From CAZSAT01 sp964604675 (GTDB lineage: Bacteria > Myxococcota_A > UBA796 > CAJQPC01), in NCBI GenBank assembly GCA_964604675.1, contig CAZSAT010000007.1, positions 37,620 through 101,619 on the forward strand: a DNA stretch of 64,000 bases. The letters run 5' to 3'. Within the stretch, counting starts at the first letter, position 1. The number at the start of each line of letters is the position of its first letter. Of this stretch, positions 24,819 to 35,484 are shown in pieces. The translations under genes and the position numbers were made by a program. A model generated the notes under the pieces. The model saw nothing but the letters and a program-made list of their open reading frames with translations. It was not told the origin of the DNA and did no database searches.

Positions 24819-24845
24819 TACCGGTCGGTAGCCTACCGGTCGGTA
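24819..24845. promoter_or_regulatory. Tandem TetR-type operator
   Basis: TACCGGTCGGTA occurs twice, at 24819-24830 and 24834-24845, separated by GCC. Each copy is an inverted repeat (TACCG/CGGTA with a 2-bp centre). TACCGACCGG-type sites are typical of TetR-family regulators. It sits 58-84 bp upstream of the TetR start codon. I could not place a -35/-10 pair with confidence. Confidence 0.8.
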
Positions 24846-24908
24846 GGTAGCACAGCGGGTCCCCGCTGCCAAGATCGTCGGTGGCTGCGAGCTGTGGCCG
24901 AGGCCGAT

Positions 24909-26399
<1,491 letters not shown>

Positions 26400-26409
26400 G
26401 GCCTTCCTG

Positions 26410-26946
26410 CTACTTCTTCTTCTTCTTCTTCTTGACCGGACCTTCGTCGTCTTCGCCTTCGGGCTTGGCGAAGATGGCGTCGATCTCATCTTCGATGACC
26501 GACTCTTCGACGCCGCGTGCACAGGAGAGCTCCTGCTTGAGCAGGGTCATCGCCTGGTCGAACATCTTGCGCTCGCCGAAGGACAGGCTCTTCTCCTGCT
26601 TCATCAGCGCGAGGTCGCGCAGCACCTTGCCGATCTCGAGGGGGTCGCCGGTCTTGATGCGCTGCATGTACTCGCGGTAGCGCCGGTTCCACGTCTGGTT
26701 GTCGGTCGGGGTCTTCCGGTCGCGCAGGACCTCGTAGACCTTCTCGACATGCTCGACCGAGATGACGTTGCGCATCCCGATGGCGTCGGCGTTCTGGATG
26801 GGCACGCGGATGGTCATGCCGTTGTCGAGGATCTTGAGGACGTAGAACTGGTATTCCTCGCCCTCGAAGGTCTGGGTCTCGACCTCCTTGATGATGCCAA
26901 CGCCGTGCGCCGGGTACACGGCCCGCTCACCGATCTTGAACTGCAC
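26410..26946 (-). CDS. carD: CarD/CdnL-family RNA polymerase-binding transcription factor
   Basis: A 178-residue protein. The N-terminal RNAP-interaction domain (FKIGERAVYPAHGVGIIKEVE...YVLKILDNGMTIRVP) matches CdnL/CarD of myxobacteria and mycobacteria. The helical C-terminal domain contains NQTWNRRYREYMQRIKTGDPLEIGKVLRDL. Such proteins stabilise open complexes at rRNA and other sigma-A promoters. Unusual here is an acidic tail ending in seven lysines encoded by a CTT repeat. It has a GTG start with a GGAGGAG site upstream. It is upstream of cysS, probably in one operon. Confidence 0.92.
   Translation of the reverse strand: MQFKIGERAVYPAHGVGIIKEVETQTFEGEEYQFYVLKILDNGMTIRVPIQNADAIGMRNVISVEHVEKVYEVLRDRKTPTDNQTWNRRYREYMQRIKTGDPLEIGKVLRDLALMKQEKSLSFGERKMFDQAMTLLKQELSCARGVEESVIEDEIDAIFAKPEGEDDEGPVKKKKKKK
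26413..26433 (-). repeat. (AAG)7 codon repeat, poly-lysine tail of CarD-like protein
   Basis: Seven consecutive AAG codons (CTT on the plus strand) encode the last seven residues before the stop. Such a homopolymeric codon run is prone to slippage. Confidence 0.9.
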
Positions 26947-27003
26947 GACGTCTCCTCCAGCCCCGCTGGGCAGGGCGGCTTAACATAGTGGTCCCATGGA
27001 GCC

Positions 27004-27996
27004 CTGTCCATCCGTCTGACGACCCGCCAGCTGCTGCGTGAGGGACTGGTCGCCACGCTGGCAACGCTGGTCGTGTTGGTGACCGTGGGTTCGGTGGGTG
27101 TGGGGGCGGTGGAGCTGCTGCGCGCCCCGGTCATGCCGCCTCCCGACACGCTGCTGCGCCTGTTGCTCGCCTCGGTTCCGGTGGTGTTGGGCACCGGCTT
27201 GCCGCTGGCCGTGCTGGCAGCGATCTCCAGCGTGCTCAGCCGCTGGGAGGAGGAGGGGAGCTGGCTCACCCTGCAGGCGTGCGGGCTGTCGGGCCGGGCC
27301 TTGCTCCCGGGTCTCGTGCTGCTCGGGCTGGGCACGGCCGGCGCCAGCTACGCGCTCGCGCACCACCTGGAGCCCGCCGCCCGATCCAGCCTCCGCGAGA
27401 GCCTGCGGGAGGGGCTCTTGCCCGTGGCCGGGCGCCCGATCGACCTCGGGGGCGGCATGGTCGTCGCCGAGCGGGTCGACGGCGATCAGCTGCGCGACGT
27501 CTTCTTCGCGAGCGACGCCGAGGGGCTGGTGGGGAGCGCCCGGTCCGCCCGCTTCGACGGGGACGCGCTCCTGCTGTCCGAGGGTCGCGCCCACGCACCC
27601 GGGCCTCCGGAGGTGGCCGTCAGCTTCGAGGAGGCGCGGGTCCCGATCCAGGTGCCCGACGCCCGCGTGGAGCTCGTCGAGCGCTCCACGCAGCGCTTGC
27701 GGGAGCTCGTCGAACGCATGGAGCAGGGGGGCCGGGACGCCACCTACGAACGCGCCGTGCTGACCAAACGTACGGCGTGGCCGGTGTCTGCGGGCCTGTT
27801 CGCGTTGTTGGCGGCCCCCTTGGCCCTGCGCCGGCGGGCCCACCGCGTCGCCGCCGTCGTCCTCGGGTACTGGGTCGCGGTCAGGCTGTGTGATGGCGCC
27901 ACCACGGTCCTCGGCGGTGTCGTGGCGGGCTGGACGCCCACGATCGGGCTCGGGGTGTTGACCCTGCTCACCTGGATGCGCTGGGACGAGCGTTGA
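27004..27996 (+). CDS. lptF: LptF/LptG-family lipopolysaccharide export permease (first copy)
   Basis: A 330-codon frame of the YjgP/YjgQ family. Helices lie near the N-terminus (LVATLATLVVLVTVGSVGVG), then VVLGTGLPLAVLAAISSVLSRWEEEGS with the conserved xxxR/S..SE-like turn. A periplasmic beta-jellyroll segment follows, and three C-terminal helices. LptF and LptG pair with LptB to lift LPS from the inner membrane. The start is a problem. The frame opens after a TAG at 26986 and has no ATG, GTG or TTG until 27073, which would cut the first helix in half. CTG at 27004 is therefore given as a provisional start; a base-calling indel is the alternative. Confidence 0.72.
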   Translation: MSIRLTTRQLLREGLVATLATLVVLVTVGSVGVGAVELLRAPVMPPPDTLLRLLLASVPVVLGTGLPLAVLAAISSVLSRWEEEGSWLTLQACGLSGRALLPGLVLLGLGTAGASYALAHHLEPAARSSLRESLREGLLPVAGRPIDLGGGMVVAERVDGDQLRDVFFASDAEGLVGSARSARFDGDALLLSEGRAHAPGPPEVAVSFEEARVPIQVPDARVELVERSTQRLRELVERMEQGGRDATYERAVLTKRTAWPVSAGLFALLAAPLALRRRAHRVAAVVLGYWVAVRLCDGATTVLGGVVAGWTPTIGLGVLTLLTWMRWDER

Positions 27997-28961
27997 CCGC
28001 GCTCCGGTGGTTGGCCGCTCGGTCGGCGGGCGCCGTGGCCGTCGTGGTCGCGGCGGCCGCGCTCCTCTTGCTCGTCATCGAGCTCGTGGAGCAGGGTGGG
28101 CGGCACGCGGATGCGCCGGTTGCCGAGCTCCTCACGCTCGTGGCGTGGCGGTTGCCGGGCGGCCTGCGCGAGCTGCTTCCGCTGTCGGCAGCCGTCGGCG
28201 CGGCGGTGACGGTCGGAGCGCTCCGTCGACGCGGCGAGCTGTTGGGGCTGGCGGTCAGCGGGGTGACCGACGGGCACGTGGCGCGTGGGGTAGCGGCCGG
28301 CGCCGCCCTGGTGGTGGTGGCGCTCATGGCGGTCGCCGAGCTCGTGCTGCCGCTCGCCTTGGACCGCTCGGCCGAGCTGGAGGCCCGCGTGGAAGGCAAG
28401 ACGCTCGAGGTCGCCGGGGGCTGGGCCCTCACCGATCACCACGCCGTGCAGATCGACCAGGCGGACGGGGACCTTGTCCATGGCGTGAGCGTGGTCGAGC
28501 GTGGCCCTCTCGGCATCGAAGGCCGGTGGGACGCTTCCCGCTTGAGGTGGGACGGTGAGGCGTGGCGCGGCTCCTCCAGCTACCGCCCGTGGAGAGGGGA
28601 GGTGACCCGGGTCGACGCGGTGCCGCTGCCGGCACCGCGCGAGCTGGCGGGCGTGCTCGACCGGCGGGCGCCGTCGGAGCAGGCGGCCCGAAGCCTGGAC
28701 GACGACAGTCCCTGGCGCCTGTGGCGCCTCGGCACCTTCCTCCTGGTGCCCTTGTGGACCTGGGGGGTCGCCCACATGGGTCAGCGGCTGCCGTACCGGG
28801 AGGCGGGGCTCGCGGCGGGGACCGCGGTCGCGACCGGCTGCAGCTGGCTCGCTGCCCTGTCCCTGGTCGCAGCAGGGCCCTGGGCCGCGGTCAGCGTGGC
28901 CGCGGCGGTGCCCGTCGCTGTGTGGCTCGGGTCCCGGGGGACGCCCCTCAGCCCCGGGTGA
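27993..28961 (+). CDS. lptG: LptF/LptG-family lipopolysaccharide export permease (second copy)
   Basis: A 322-residue protein of the same family. It has N-terminal helix AVAVVVAAAALLLLVIELVEQ, then LRELLPLSAAVGAAVTVGALRRRGEL, a periplasmic domain, and three C-terminal helices. The TTG start overlaps the previous stop (TTGA). The two adjacent permease genes correspond to the usual lptF-lptG pair. The 3' end overlaps the convergent cyclophilin gene by 14 bp. Confidence 0.78.
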   Translation: MTALRWLAARSAGAVAVVVAAAALLLLVIELVEQGGRHADAPVAELLTLVAWRLPGGLRELLPLSAAVGAAVTVGALRRRGELLGLAVSGVTDGHVARGVAAGAALVVVALMAVAELVLPLALDRSAELEARVEGKTLEVAGGWALTDHHAVQIDQADGDLVHGVSVVERGPLGIEGRWDASRLRWDGEAWRGSSSYRPWRGEVTRVDAVPLPAPRELAGVLDRRAPSEQAARSLDDDSPWRLWRLGTFLLVPLWTWGVAHMGQRLPYREAGLAAGTAVATGCSWLAALSLVAAGPWAAVSVAAAVPVAVWLGSRGTPLSPG

Positions 28962-29673
28962 TGGTCACCCGCTTCAGGACCTGGGGCACCACGGGCTTGT
29001 CGCGCGGGCCGCGCTCGACGGCGGCGATGGCCTCCACGGTCTCCAGCGGCTCGCAGTCGCCGAAGATCGTGTGCTTGCCGTTCAGGTGGCCAGGCTCGCC
29101 CAGCGTGATGAAGAACTGGGAACCGTTGGTGCCCGGGCCCGCGTTCGCCATCGCCAACAGGCCCGGCTTGTCGAAGGTGAGGCCGGCATCGACCTCGTCC
29201 TGGAACTTGTAACCGGGTCCCCCCGTGCCCTTGCCGAGCGGGTCGCCTCCCTGGATCATGAAGCCGGGGATGACGCGGTGGAAGATCGTGCCGTCGTAGA
29301 GCTTCCGGGTGACCTTCGCCCCCGTGGCGGGGTCCTCCCACTCCTTGGTGCCTTCGGCGAGCTGCACGAAGTTGGTGACGGTGATCGGGGCGTGTTCCGG
29401 CCAGAGCTCGCAGGTGATCGTGCCCTGCGTGGTCTCGAGCACCGCACCCAGCGCCTGACCGCGCTCGAGCCCGAGGGCTGTGAGCATCTCCTGGAGCTTC
29501 TGGGCGTCGACCCGCTCCTGCAGGGTGGAGACCCGGTTCTTGAGGGCGTCCCGTTCGCGCTCGGTGCGCTCGAGCCGCAGGGTCAGCTCGCTGACCTCAT
29601 CCTCCAGCTCCTCGATCTGCGCGTCGAGCGCCTCGTCCGGGCCGCAACCCATCAACAGCAGCGACAGCAGCAT
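28948..29673 (-). CDS. Cyclophilin-type peptidyl-prolyl isomerase lipoprotein with coiled coil
   Basis: A 241-residue protein. The lipobox MLLSLLLMGC is followed by a ~50-residue coiled coil (IEELEDEVSELTLRLERTERERDALKNR), then a cyclophilin domain. The domain has LYDGTIFHRVIPGFMIQGGDP, GLLAMANAGPGTNGSQFFITL and KHTIFG, with the FHR and QFF active-site residues intact. It would speed prolyl isomerisation of exported proteins at the outer-membrane periplasmic face. The coiled coil probably mediates oligomerisation. The start was chosen for the lipoprotein signal. Confidence 0.9.
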   Translation of the reverse strand: MLLSLLLMGCGPDEALDAQIEELEDEVSELTLRLERTERERDALKNRVSTLQERVDAQKLQEMLTALGLERGQALGAVLETTQGTITCELWPEHAPITVTNFVQLAEGTKEWEDPATGAKVTRKLYDGTIFHRVIPGFMIQGGDPLGKGTGGPGYKFQDEVDAGLTFDKPGLLAMANAGPGTNGSQFFITLGEPGHLNGKHTIFGDCEPLETVEAIAAVERGPRDKPVVPQVLKRVTITRG

Positions 29674-29749
29674 GCAACCTCCGTGGTGCTGACCCCATAA
29701 CTTTCGACCGCATGGGCGTGGTAGCGTGCTCGGCCGACCCGAGGCTCCC

Positions 29750-30490
29750 GTGCAGACCCTGCTCCTCTCCATGCTCGCCGGCTGCGGCAAGATGGCCATC
29801 GACGGCACTGTCTCCGACGTGTCGGGCGAACCGATCGTCGGGGCTCGCGTCACCTTGATCGGCACCCAGTGCCAGACCGTGACCGACGCAGAGGGCCGCT
29901 TCGAGCTGCCCTGCCTCCCCGGCGTGTACACGCTCACGATCGGAGCGGACAGCTACCTCGCTCAGGACATCGAGCAGTTCGATGCCTCCGAGCGGAAACG
30001 CTACGATGTGGGCACCCGGAACCTGATCAAGCTGCCGACCGACAAGGGGCTCCTGAAGTTCGTCGACAACGCCTACGAGCCCCTGGCTCGGGGCTGGATC
30101 GAGCGGCGCAAGGGCGGCAGCGGCACCGACCAGTGGAAGATCTACTGCCTGCCGGAAGACGAGGCCGAGCGTGCCGAGATTCCGGTGAACACCTTCGCCG
30201 CCGGCAACCAACCCTTCTTCGACAACGACAGCGGCGGCTGGCGCGCCTGGAAGCTCGACGAGGAGGGCTGCGCCTACCGCATGGCGCCCGACACGAAGTC
30301 GTCGTGGGAGATGACCTACGGCGAGAAGCCCGAGATGCAGGAGCAACGGCTCGAGGATGGCAAGAGCATCGTGGTGCTCGCGCTGGAGCCCGGTGCGTAC
30401 TTCGTCGCGGACTGGGGCACGGGCTTCTTCAAGTCGGCGACCGAGAACGAACGGAAGGCGTACTGGGGCCACCACCTCGTGGTCCAGTAG
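29750..30490 (+). CDS. Lipoprotein with carboxypeptidase-regulatory-like domain
   Basis: A 246-residue protein. The GTG start at 29750 opens a lipoprotein signal ending LAGC. Residues about 18-85 (IDGTVSDVSGEPIVGARVTLIG..TVTDAEGRFELPCLPGVYTLTI) form a carboxypeptidase regulatory-like/transthyretin-type beta sandwich. The remainder is unassigned; it is Trp- and Tyr-rich and ends AYWGHHLVVQ. Such domains usually bind carbohydrate or protein on the cell surface. It is divergent from the cyclophilin gene. Confidence 0.7.
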   Translation: MQTLLLSMLAGCGKMAIDGTVSDVSGEPIVGARVTLIGTQCQTVTDAEGRFELPCLPGVYTLTIGADSYLAQDIEQFDASERKRYDVGTRNLIKLPTDKGLLKFVDNAYEPLARGWIERRKGGSGTDQWKIYCLPEDEAERAEIPVNTFAAGNQPFFDNDSGGWRAWKLDEEGCAYRMAPDTKSSWEMTYGEKPEMQEQRLEDGKSIVVLALEPGAYFVADWGTGFFKSATENERKAYWGHHLVVQ

Positions 30491-30508
30491 GCGGGTCGTC
30501 GCCCCCGG

Positions 30509-33505
30509 CTACAGCTGGTAGCCCACGCCGACGACGAAGATGCTCGAGTTGTCCTCGAGGCGCCCCACGACCACCTCGGCCGGATCGGCGAGGATCTCGA
30601 TGCTGCGGTTGGACAGCGCGTAGCTGGCGGACGCGTAGAGGTTGTCGGTGACGACGTAGCCGAGCTCCAGGTCCACGTTCGTGTTGAAGGGGATGGTGCC
30701 TCGGAGGCCTTCGACGATGCCGGCCTTGAAGAACAGCAGCTCGCTGATCTCGCCGCCGACCTCGGCGCCCAGCCCGAAGCCGGCCACGCCCAGCGCCGCG
30801 TACTGCAGCTGCGTGGCGTTCTCACCCTTGGTGTAGGTGATGAAGTCGCCGTAGACCATGCCGAGCTTGCCGGCCACGTGGAACTGGTTCTGGCCGCTCT
30901 GGAAGGCGTAGCGCGCGGCGCCGAGTGCCGTGACGTGGGGGACCAGGTCCGGCACGACGGTCTCGGCGGCGTTGGGCCAGATGGCCGAGTAGTAGGTGAA
31001 CCGAGCTTCGACGTCGGCGCCCACCCAGTCGAGCATCGGCAGCCACGCCGTGGCGTCGATGGCGCCGCCGCCCTGACGCGCCGGCACCTCGAAGGAGAGG
31101 CCCTGGTTCCACAGGGGCCCGTCGATCTCCGTCGGGGTCTGGCTGTAGGTGTAGCTCCCGATGGCGGCGCCAGCGCGCAGGCGGAGCCAGGGCAGCTCGA
31201 GCTCGGCGCCGAGCTCCTCGGGCTCGTCGGTGGCCTCGGTCTCGGCCACCGCGGTCTCGGCAGCGGGCTCCTCCGTCACGGCTTCCTCGGTCTCTGCCGG
31301 CGCTTCGTCGGCCGGTGCTTCGACCGCCGCGGTCGCAGCGCCCCAGGGAGAGGCCGAGGCCGCCTTCACGGGCACCTTGAGCACGCGCGCGATGGCACCG
31401 TCGGCGGTCGACACGACCAGCTTCACCTCGGTGATGCCGGTGCCCTGGGGTGCGGTGACGGTCACGGCGTACGCGCCGTCGCCGACCTCGTTCACGGCGC
31501 TCGCGGTGCCGGGCATGGCCATCGCTTCCAGCGAGGCCCCGGCGACGGACACGCCGTTTTCATCCTTCGCCTGGATGTTGACCGTCACGGTGCCGCCGGG
31601 GGCCACGCTCGACGCTGCGGCTGCGAGCGCCAGGCCGGTGAGCGGCCCGGCGGTGGGAGCTGCTGCGGGGGCGCTCAGAAAGGCACCTTGGGCGCCCTCC
31701 CGGGGCACCACGAGGGACTGCACGATGCCGTCCCACGCGTCGTGCACGCCAGCCGTCCAGGCCGAGCCGGACGCGGGGAGCTCGAGGCCGAGCTCGGTGT
31801 CCGCCGGGACCTGCAACATCGCGGCCCCGCCGACCGCGTCGCCCGCGGTGGCGACGAGGCTGACCACGCCAGAGTCACGGCCGGAGGTGTAGTAGACCTG
31901 CGCGGTGCCGTTGGCGTCTGTGGTGACCGACTCGGGCACCGTGCCGCCGCCGGCGGCGACCGAGAGCGCGACGGGCACGTCGGCCACCGGGTAGCCGAAC
32001 TGGTCGACCGCCACGACGGTGATCATCGAGCTGGACAGGCCATCGGGGGGGAGGGTGTCCCGCGCCGGCAGCACCACGACGCCGCGAACCGGGTTGCCGG
32101 TCGGCGCGGTGTGCACGGTGCCCGTGAGCTCCACGTTGCTCGACCCCGTGGTGGAGAAGGTGGCCTGGTAGTCACCGCCCGTGAGGTCGGAGACATCGCC
32201 CTTGAGCTTCGCGCCGTTGGCGCCGAAGGAGAGGTCGCGCCCGTCCAGGCCGCCCTCGTCGGGGCCGGTGACCTTGGCGTAGACGGTGAAGCCGGAGCCG
32301 TTGGCCGACAAGCTGGCCGCGTCGGTGGACAGCGCGATGCCCGATGGGAGGGTGGGCGTGAGCTGGACGGTGATGCTGTCGCTCTGCACGGCGTCGCCGC
32401 CAAGGCTCACCTGGAGGGTGGCTTCGCTCGCCGCGTTCATCAGGGGCGGCGTGTACTGCGCCACGTAGATGCCGTTGCCTTCGTGGGTAGCGGGACCCAC
32501 GGTGCCGGCGGTGGCCGTGAGCTCGAGGCTGGCCTTGTTCGCGGCTTCGCCGCCAGCGCGCGTGACCGCGACGCGGATCGGGACGGCGGTCGCGCCGTCT
32601 GCGGGGATGCCTTTGGCGACCGGGAAGAAGGCGAGCCGACGCGTGCTGGGCACCTCGAGATCCATCGGGAACTCGCTGGTGACGCCGTTGACGATGCTCA
32701 CGAGGGTGCCCTGCTCCACGCCGGGGGGCACGCTGATCGGCACGATCGCGGAGCCGCTGTCGTCGGCCTGGATCGGTCCGAACTCGCGGTCTTCGATGCG
32801 GAGCATCACCGTGGCGTTGGGCTCGGTGGAGACGGGGTAGTCCGCCTTTCCGACGTAGCGCACGACCTGGTAGCCGTAGAGGGTGTCCGGCGAGCGTTCG
32901 TCAGCGAAGGTGAGCACGCCCAGGTGCGGGTACTGCACGTCCGGGAGCTCGAGGCGTGCCGAGAAGCGCCCGCCTCCGAGGTGGGTCATGTTGGTCAGCT
33001 CACCCGAGCTGGAGCGCGTGAGCAACGCAGCGCCAGCCGCTGGTTGGTTCGCTCCACCGTCGAGGGTGACGCTCACGGTGGCGCTCGTGTCCTGGCCGAG
33101 CACGAGCTCGTCCGGACTCGACGAGGTGCTCATCGCCGTCGGGAGCGGTGGGCTGACGGTGACCTGCCAGCTCCGGGTGATCGTCTCCTCGAGGTCCGAG
33201 CTGCGGCCCTTCAGATCCAGGGTCACCGACGTCACGGCGTCGACGGCCGGCGGGGTGTACGAGAAGGTGAGGATGCGTTCGCCCGCATCGCTCAGCGAGA
33301 TGTCGCCGTCGCTGGCCTTGATGGTCCACTTCGCGCTGGAGGGGAGGGCCTGGCCGGCCGCGTCCACGGCCACGACTTGCAGGGTCACCGGCGTGGAGCC
33401 GTCGCCGGAGATGAGCCCTGCGGGGAGCATCTCCACGAGCTGGCCGTCGAAGAGGTCTTCGGCGTGGGCAGGGGCGACGAGGACAACGAGCGAGCTGAGC
33501 AGCAT
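30509..33505 (-). CDS. Exported Ig-repeat protein with C-terminal outer-membrane barrel
   Basis: A 998-residue protein with signal MLLSSLVVLVAPAHA. Residues ~20-700 comprise bacterial Ig-like domains of the invasin/Big_1 type. They have repeated 'G.a.v.v.v.d..G.pv....v.l....G.v.......dG.y.v.ft' patterns, for example LPPDGLSSSMITVVAVDQFGYPVADVPV. An acidic Ala/Glu-rich spacer follows at ~715-765. The last ~230 residues are Gly/aromatic-rich barrel strands ending in VVGVGYQL. Intimin and invasin carry the barrel at the N-terminus; here the order is reversed. The passenger could lie in the periplasm or be threaded outward; sequence does not decide. Confidence 0.72.
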   Translation of the reverse strand: MLLSSLVVLVAPAHAEDLFDGQLVEMLPAGLISGDGSTPVTLQVVAVDAAGQALPSSAKWTIKASDGDISLSDAGERILTFSYTPPAVDAVTSVTLDLKGRSSDLEETITRSWQVTVSPPLPTAMSTSSSPDELVLGQDTSATVSVTLDGGANQPAAGAALLTRSSSGELTNMTHLGGGRFSARLELPDVQYPHLGVLTFADERSPDTLYGYQVVRYVGKADYPVSTEPNATVMLRIEDREFGPIQADDSGSAIVPISVPPGVEQGTLVSIVNGVTSEFPMDLEVPSTRRLAFFPVAKGIPADGATAVPIRVAVTRAGGEAANKASLELTATAGTVGPATHEGNGIYVAQYTPPLMNAASEATLQVSLGGDAVQSDSITVQLTPTLPSGIALSTDAASLSANGSGFTVYAKVTGPDEGGLDGRDLSFGANGAKLKGDVSDLTGGDYQATFSTTGSSNVELTGTVHTAPTGNPVRGVVVLPARDTLPPDGLSSSMITVVAVDQFGYPVADVPVALSVAAGGGTVPESVTTDANGTAQVYYTSGRDSGVVSLVATAGDAVGGAAMLQVPADTELGLELPASGSAWTAGVHDAWDGIVQSLVVPREGAQGAFLSAPAAAPTAGPLTGLALAAAASSVAPGGTVTVNIQAKDENGVSVAGASLEAMAMPGTASAVNEVGDGAYAVTVTAPQGTGITEVKLVVSTADGAIARVLKVPVKAASASPWGAATAAVEAPADEAPAETEEAVTEEPAAETAVAETEATDEPEELGAELELPWLRLRAGAAIGSYTYSQTPTEIDGPLWNQGLSFEVPARQGGGAIDATAWLPMLDWVGADVEARFTYYSAIWPNAAETVVPDLVPHVTALGAARYAFQSGQNQFHVAGKLGMVYGDFITYTKGENATQLQYAALGVAGFGLGAEVGGEISELLFFKAGIVEGLRGTIPFNTNVDLELGYVVTDNLYASASYALSNRSIEILADPAEVVVGRLEDNSSIFVVGVGYQL

Positions 33506-33548
33506 GCGGACTCCGTTCGGGCGCGCGGGACTATAGCGCGCCCCTGGT

Positions 33549-34954
33549 TCAGTAGGCGCCGAGACTCTTGCGCTTCAGGGTCACGAGCCTGTCGAGGTGG
33601 GCCTGCAGGGTGGGGGCCGAGCCCGCCTGGCGGATGGTCAGGGTCAAGACCTCGATCGCGAGGTCGATCTCGCCGCGTTGTTCGTAGAGCTGGGCGAGCC
33701 ACGCCCCCAGCTCCACGTGACCACGGCGTTGCTGCCACGCGCTGAGCGCGTAGCGGATGGCGTCGTCGATCTTGCCGTTCTCGCCGTACCACCGGGAGAC
33801 CTCCAGGGCGGCGTCGACGTGGCCGGGATCGGCAGTGAGTGCGCGGACGGCCATGTCCTGGGCTTCGAGCAGGTGCCCGAGCTGCTTCCAGACCTTGGAC
33901 AGCCGGTACATCTCGTCAGCGCCTGCCCCGGCGTGCACCGCCAGCAGGAGCGCTTCGCCTTCGTGTTCGAGGTCGCCCAGCGCGCGGTACGCGTCGGCGA
34001 GCGCGATGCCCATGGCCCGCCGAGCCTGCTGGCGATCCTCGGGCGCGATGTCGCCCTTGCCGGCAACGTAGACGTCGTTGCCGGCTTCCCCCGAGGCGTA
34101 GGGCGGGAGGTTCAGGGCCTGCGTCAGCATGTCGGCAGCGCGCTCGTAGACGCCCAGGCGCAACCAGATGACGCCGGCACGCCATGCGGTGCCGGCGTCG
34201 TCGGTGCGCAGGGCGAACACGCGCATCGACAGGCGGAGCGCACCCTCGAGGTCGTCGGCCTCGAAGCGACGGGCGGCTTGCTCGGCCCACCCGTCCGCCA
34301 CCGCCGGGTTGCGCATCACGGCCCGCCCAGCGGCTTCCTGGGCACCCCCGGTGTCGCCGGCGAGCAGCAGGGTGGCGGCCGCCTCGGCTTGCACCGTGGC
34401 GTCGTCGAGGGCCACTTTCCGGGCGCGGTTCGCGGCTTCCTGTGCCGCCTGCAGCTCGCCCTGGCGCGCCAGGAGCCAGCCGTGCAGGGCGAGGGCGCGC
34501 GGAGCTCCGCGAGCAGCGGCGCGGGCCGCGAGGCGCGTGGCCGAGCCCAGGTCGCCGAGTCCGAGGTGGGCTTCGGCCATCAGCGCGTACCGGGCGTTGC
34601 TCGGGTCGCTCTCCAGCTGGGCCTGCAGCACGTCGAGGGCTTCCCGGTGCTGATGGGTGGCGATGAGCGCTTCCGCCAGGACACCGATGGCGTGCGGGTC
34701 ACCGCTGTCGGCCGTGGACCGCGCGTGGAGGAGGGCCTTCTGCGGCTCGCCGGCCTCGAGCCAGGCTTCCGCTGCCGCCACGCCGAGCTCGAAGTGGTCC
34801 GGGTGGTCGTCCAGGCCACGCTCGTAGGCTCGGGCCGCCGCGTGGTGGCGTTGTTGCTCCATCCACTCGTCGCCCTGCCGGAGGGCGCGCCGAGCAGACG
34901 AGCAGGCCGTGGCGCCCAGGGCCACCAGGAGCATCGCGGTCAGACGCCTCGCGC

Positions 34955-34958
<4 letters not shown>
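33549..34958 (-). CDS. TPR-repeat lipoprotein
   Basis: A 469-residue protein. The GTG start at 34958 overlaps the previous stop (GTGA) and opens a signal ending LGATAC. The rest is tandem tetratricopeptide-like helices (for example AARAYERGLDDHPDHFELGVAAAEAWLEAGEPQKALLHA), roughly ten repeats. It would act as a protein-interaction scaffold in the periplasm or at the outer membrane. It lies 43 bp downstream of nothing on its strand other than its coupled partner; the Ig-barrel gene follows. Confidence 0.8.
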
Positions 34959-35437
<479 letters not shown>

Positions 35438-35484
35438 GGAACCTCCTGGGCGTCTTGGCCTAACGCGAAGGATAGGCTTCCGGC

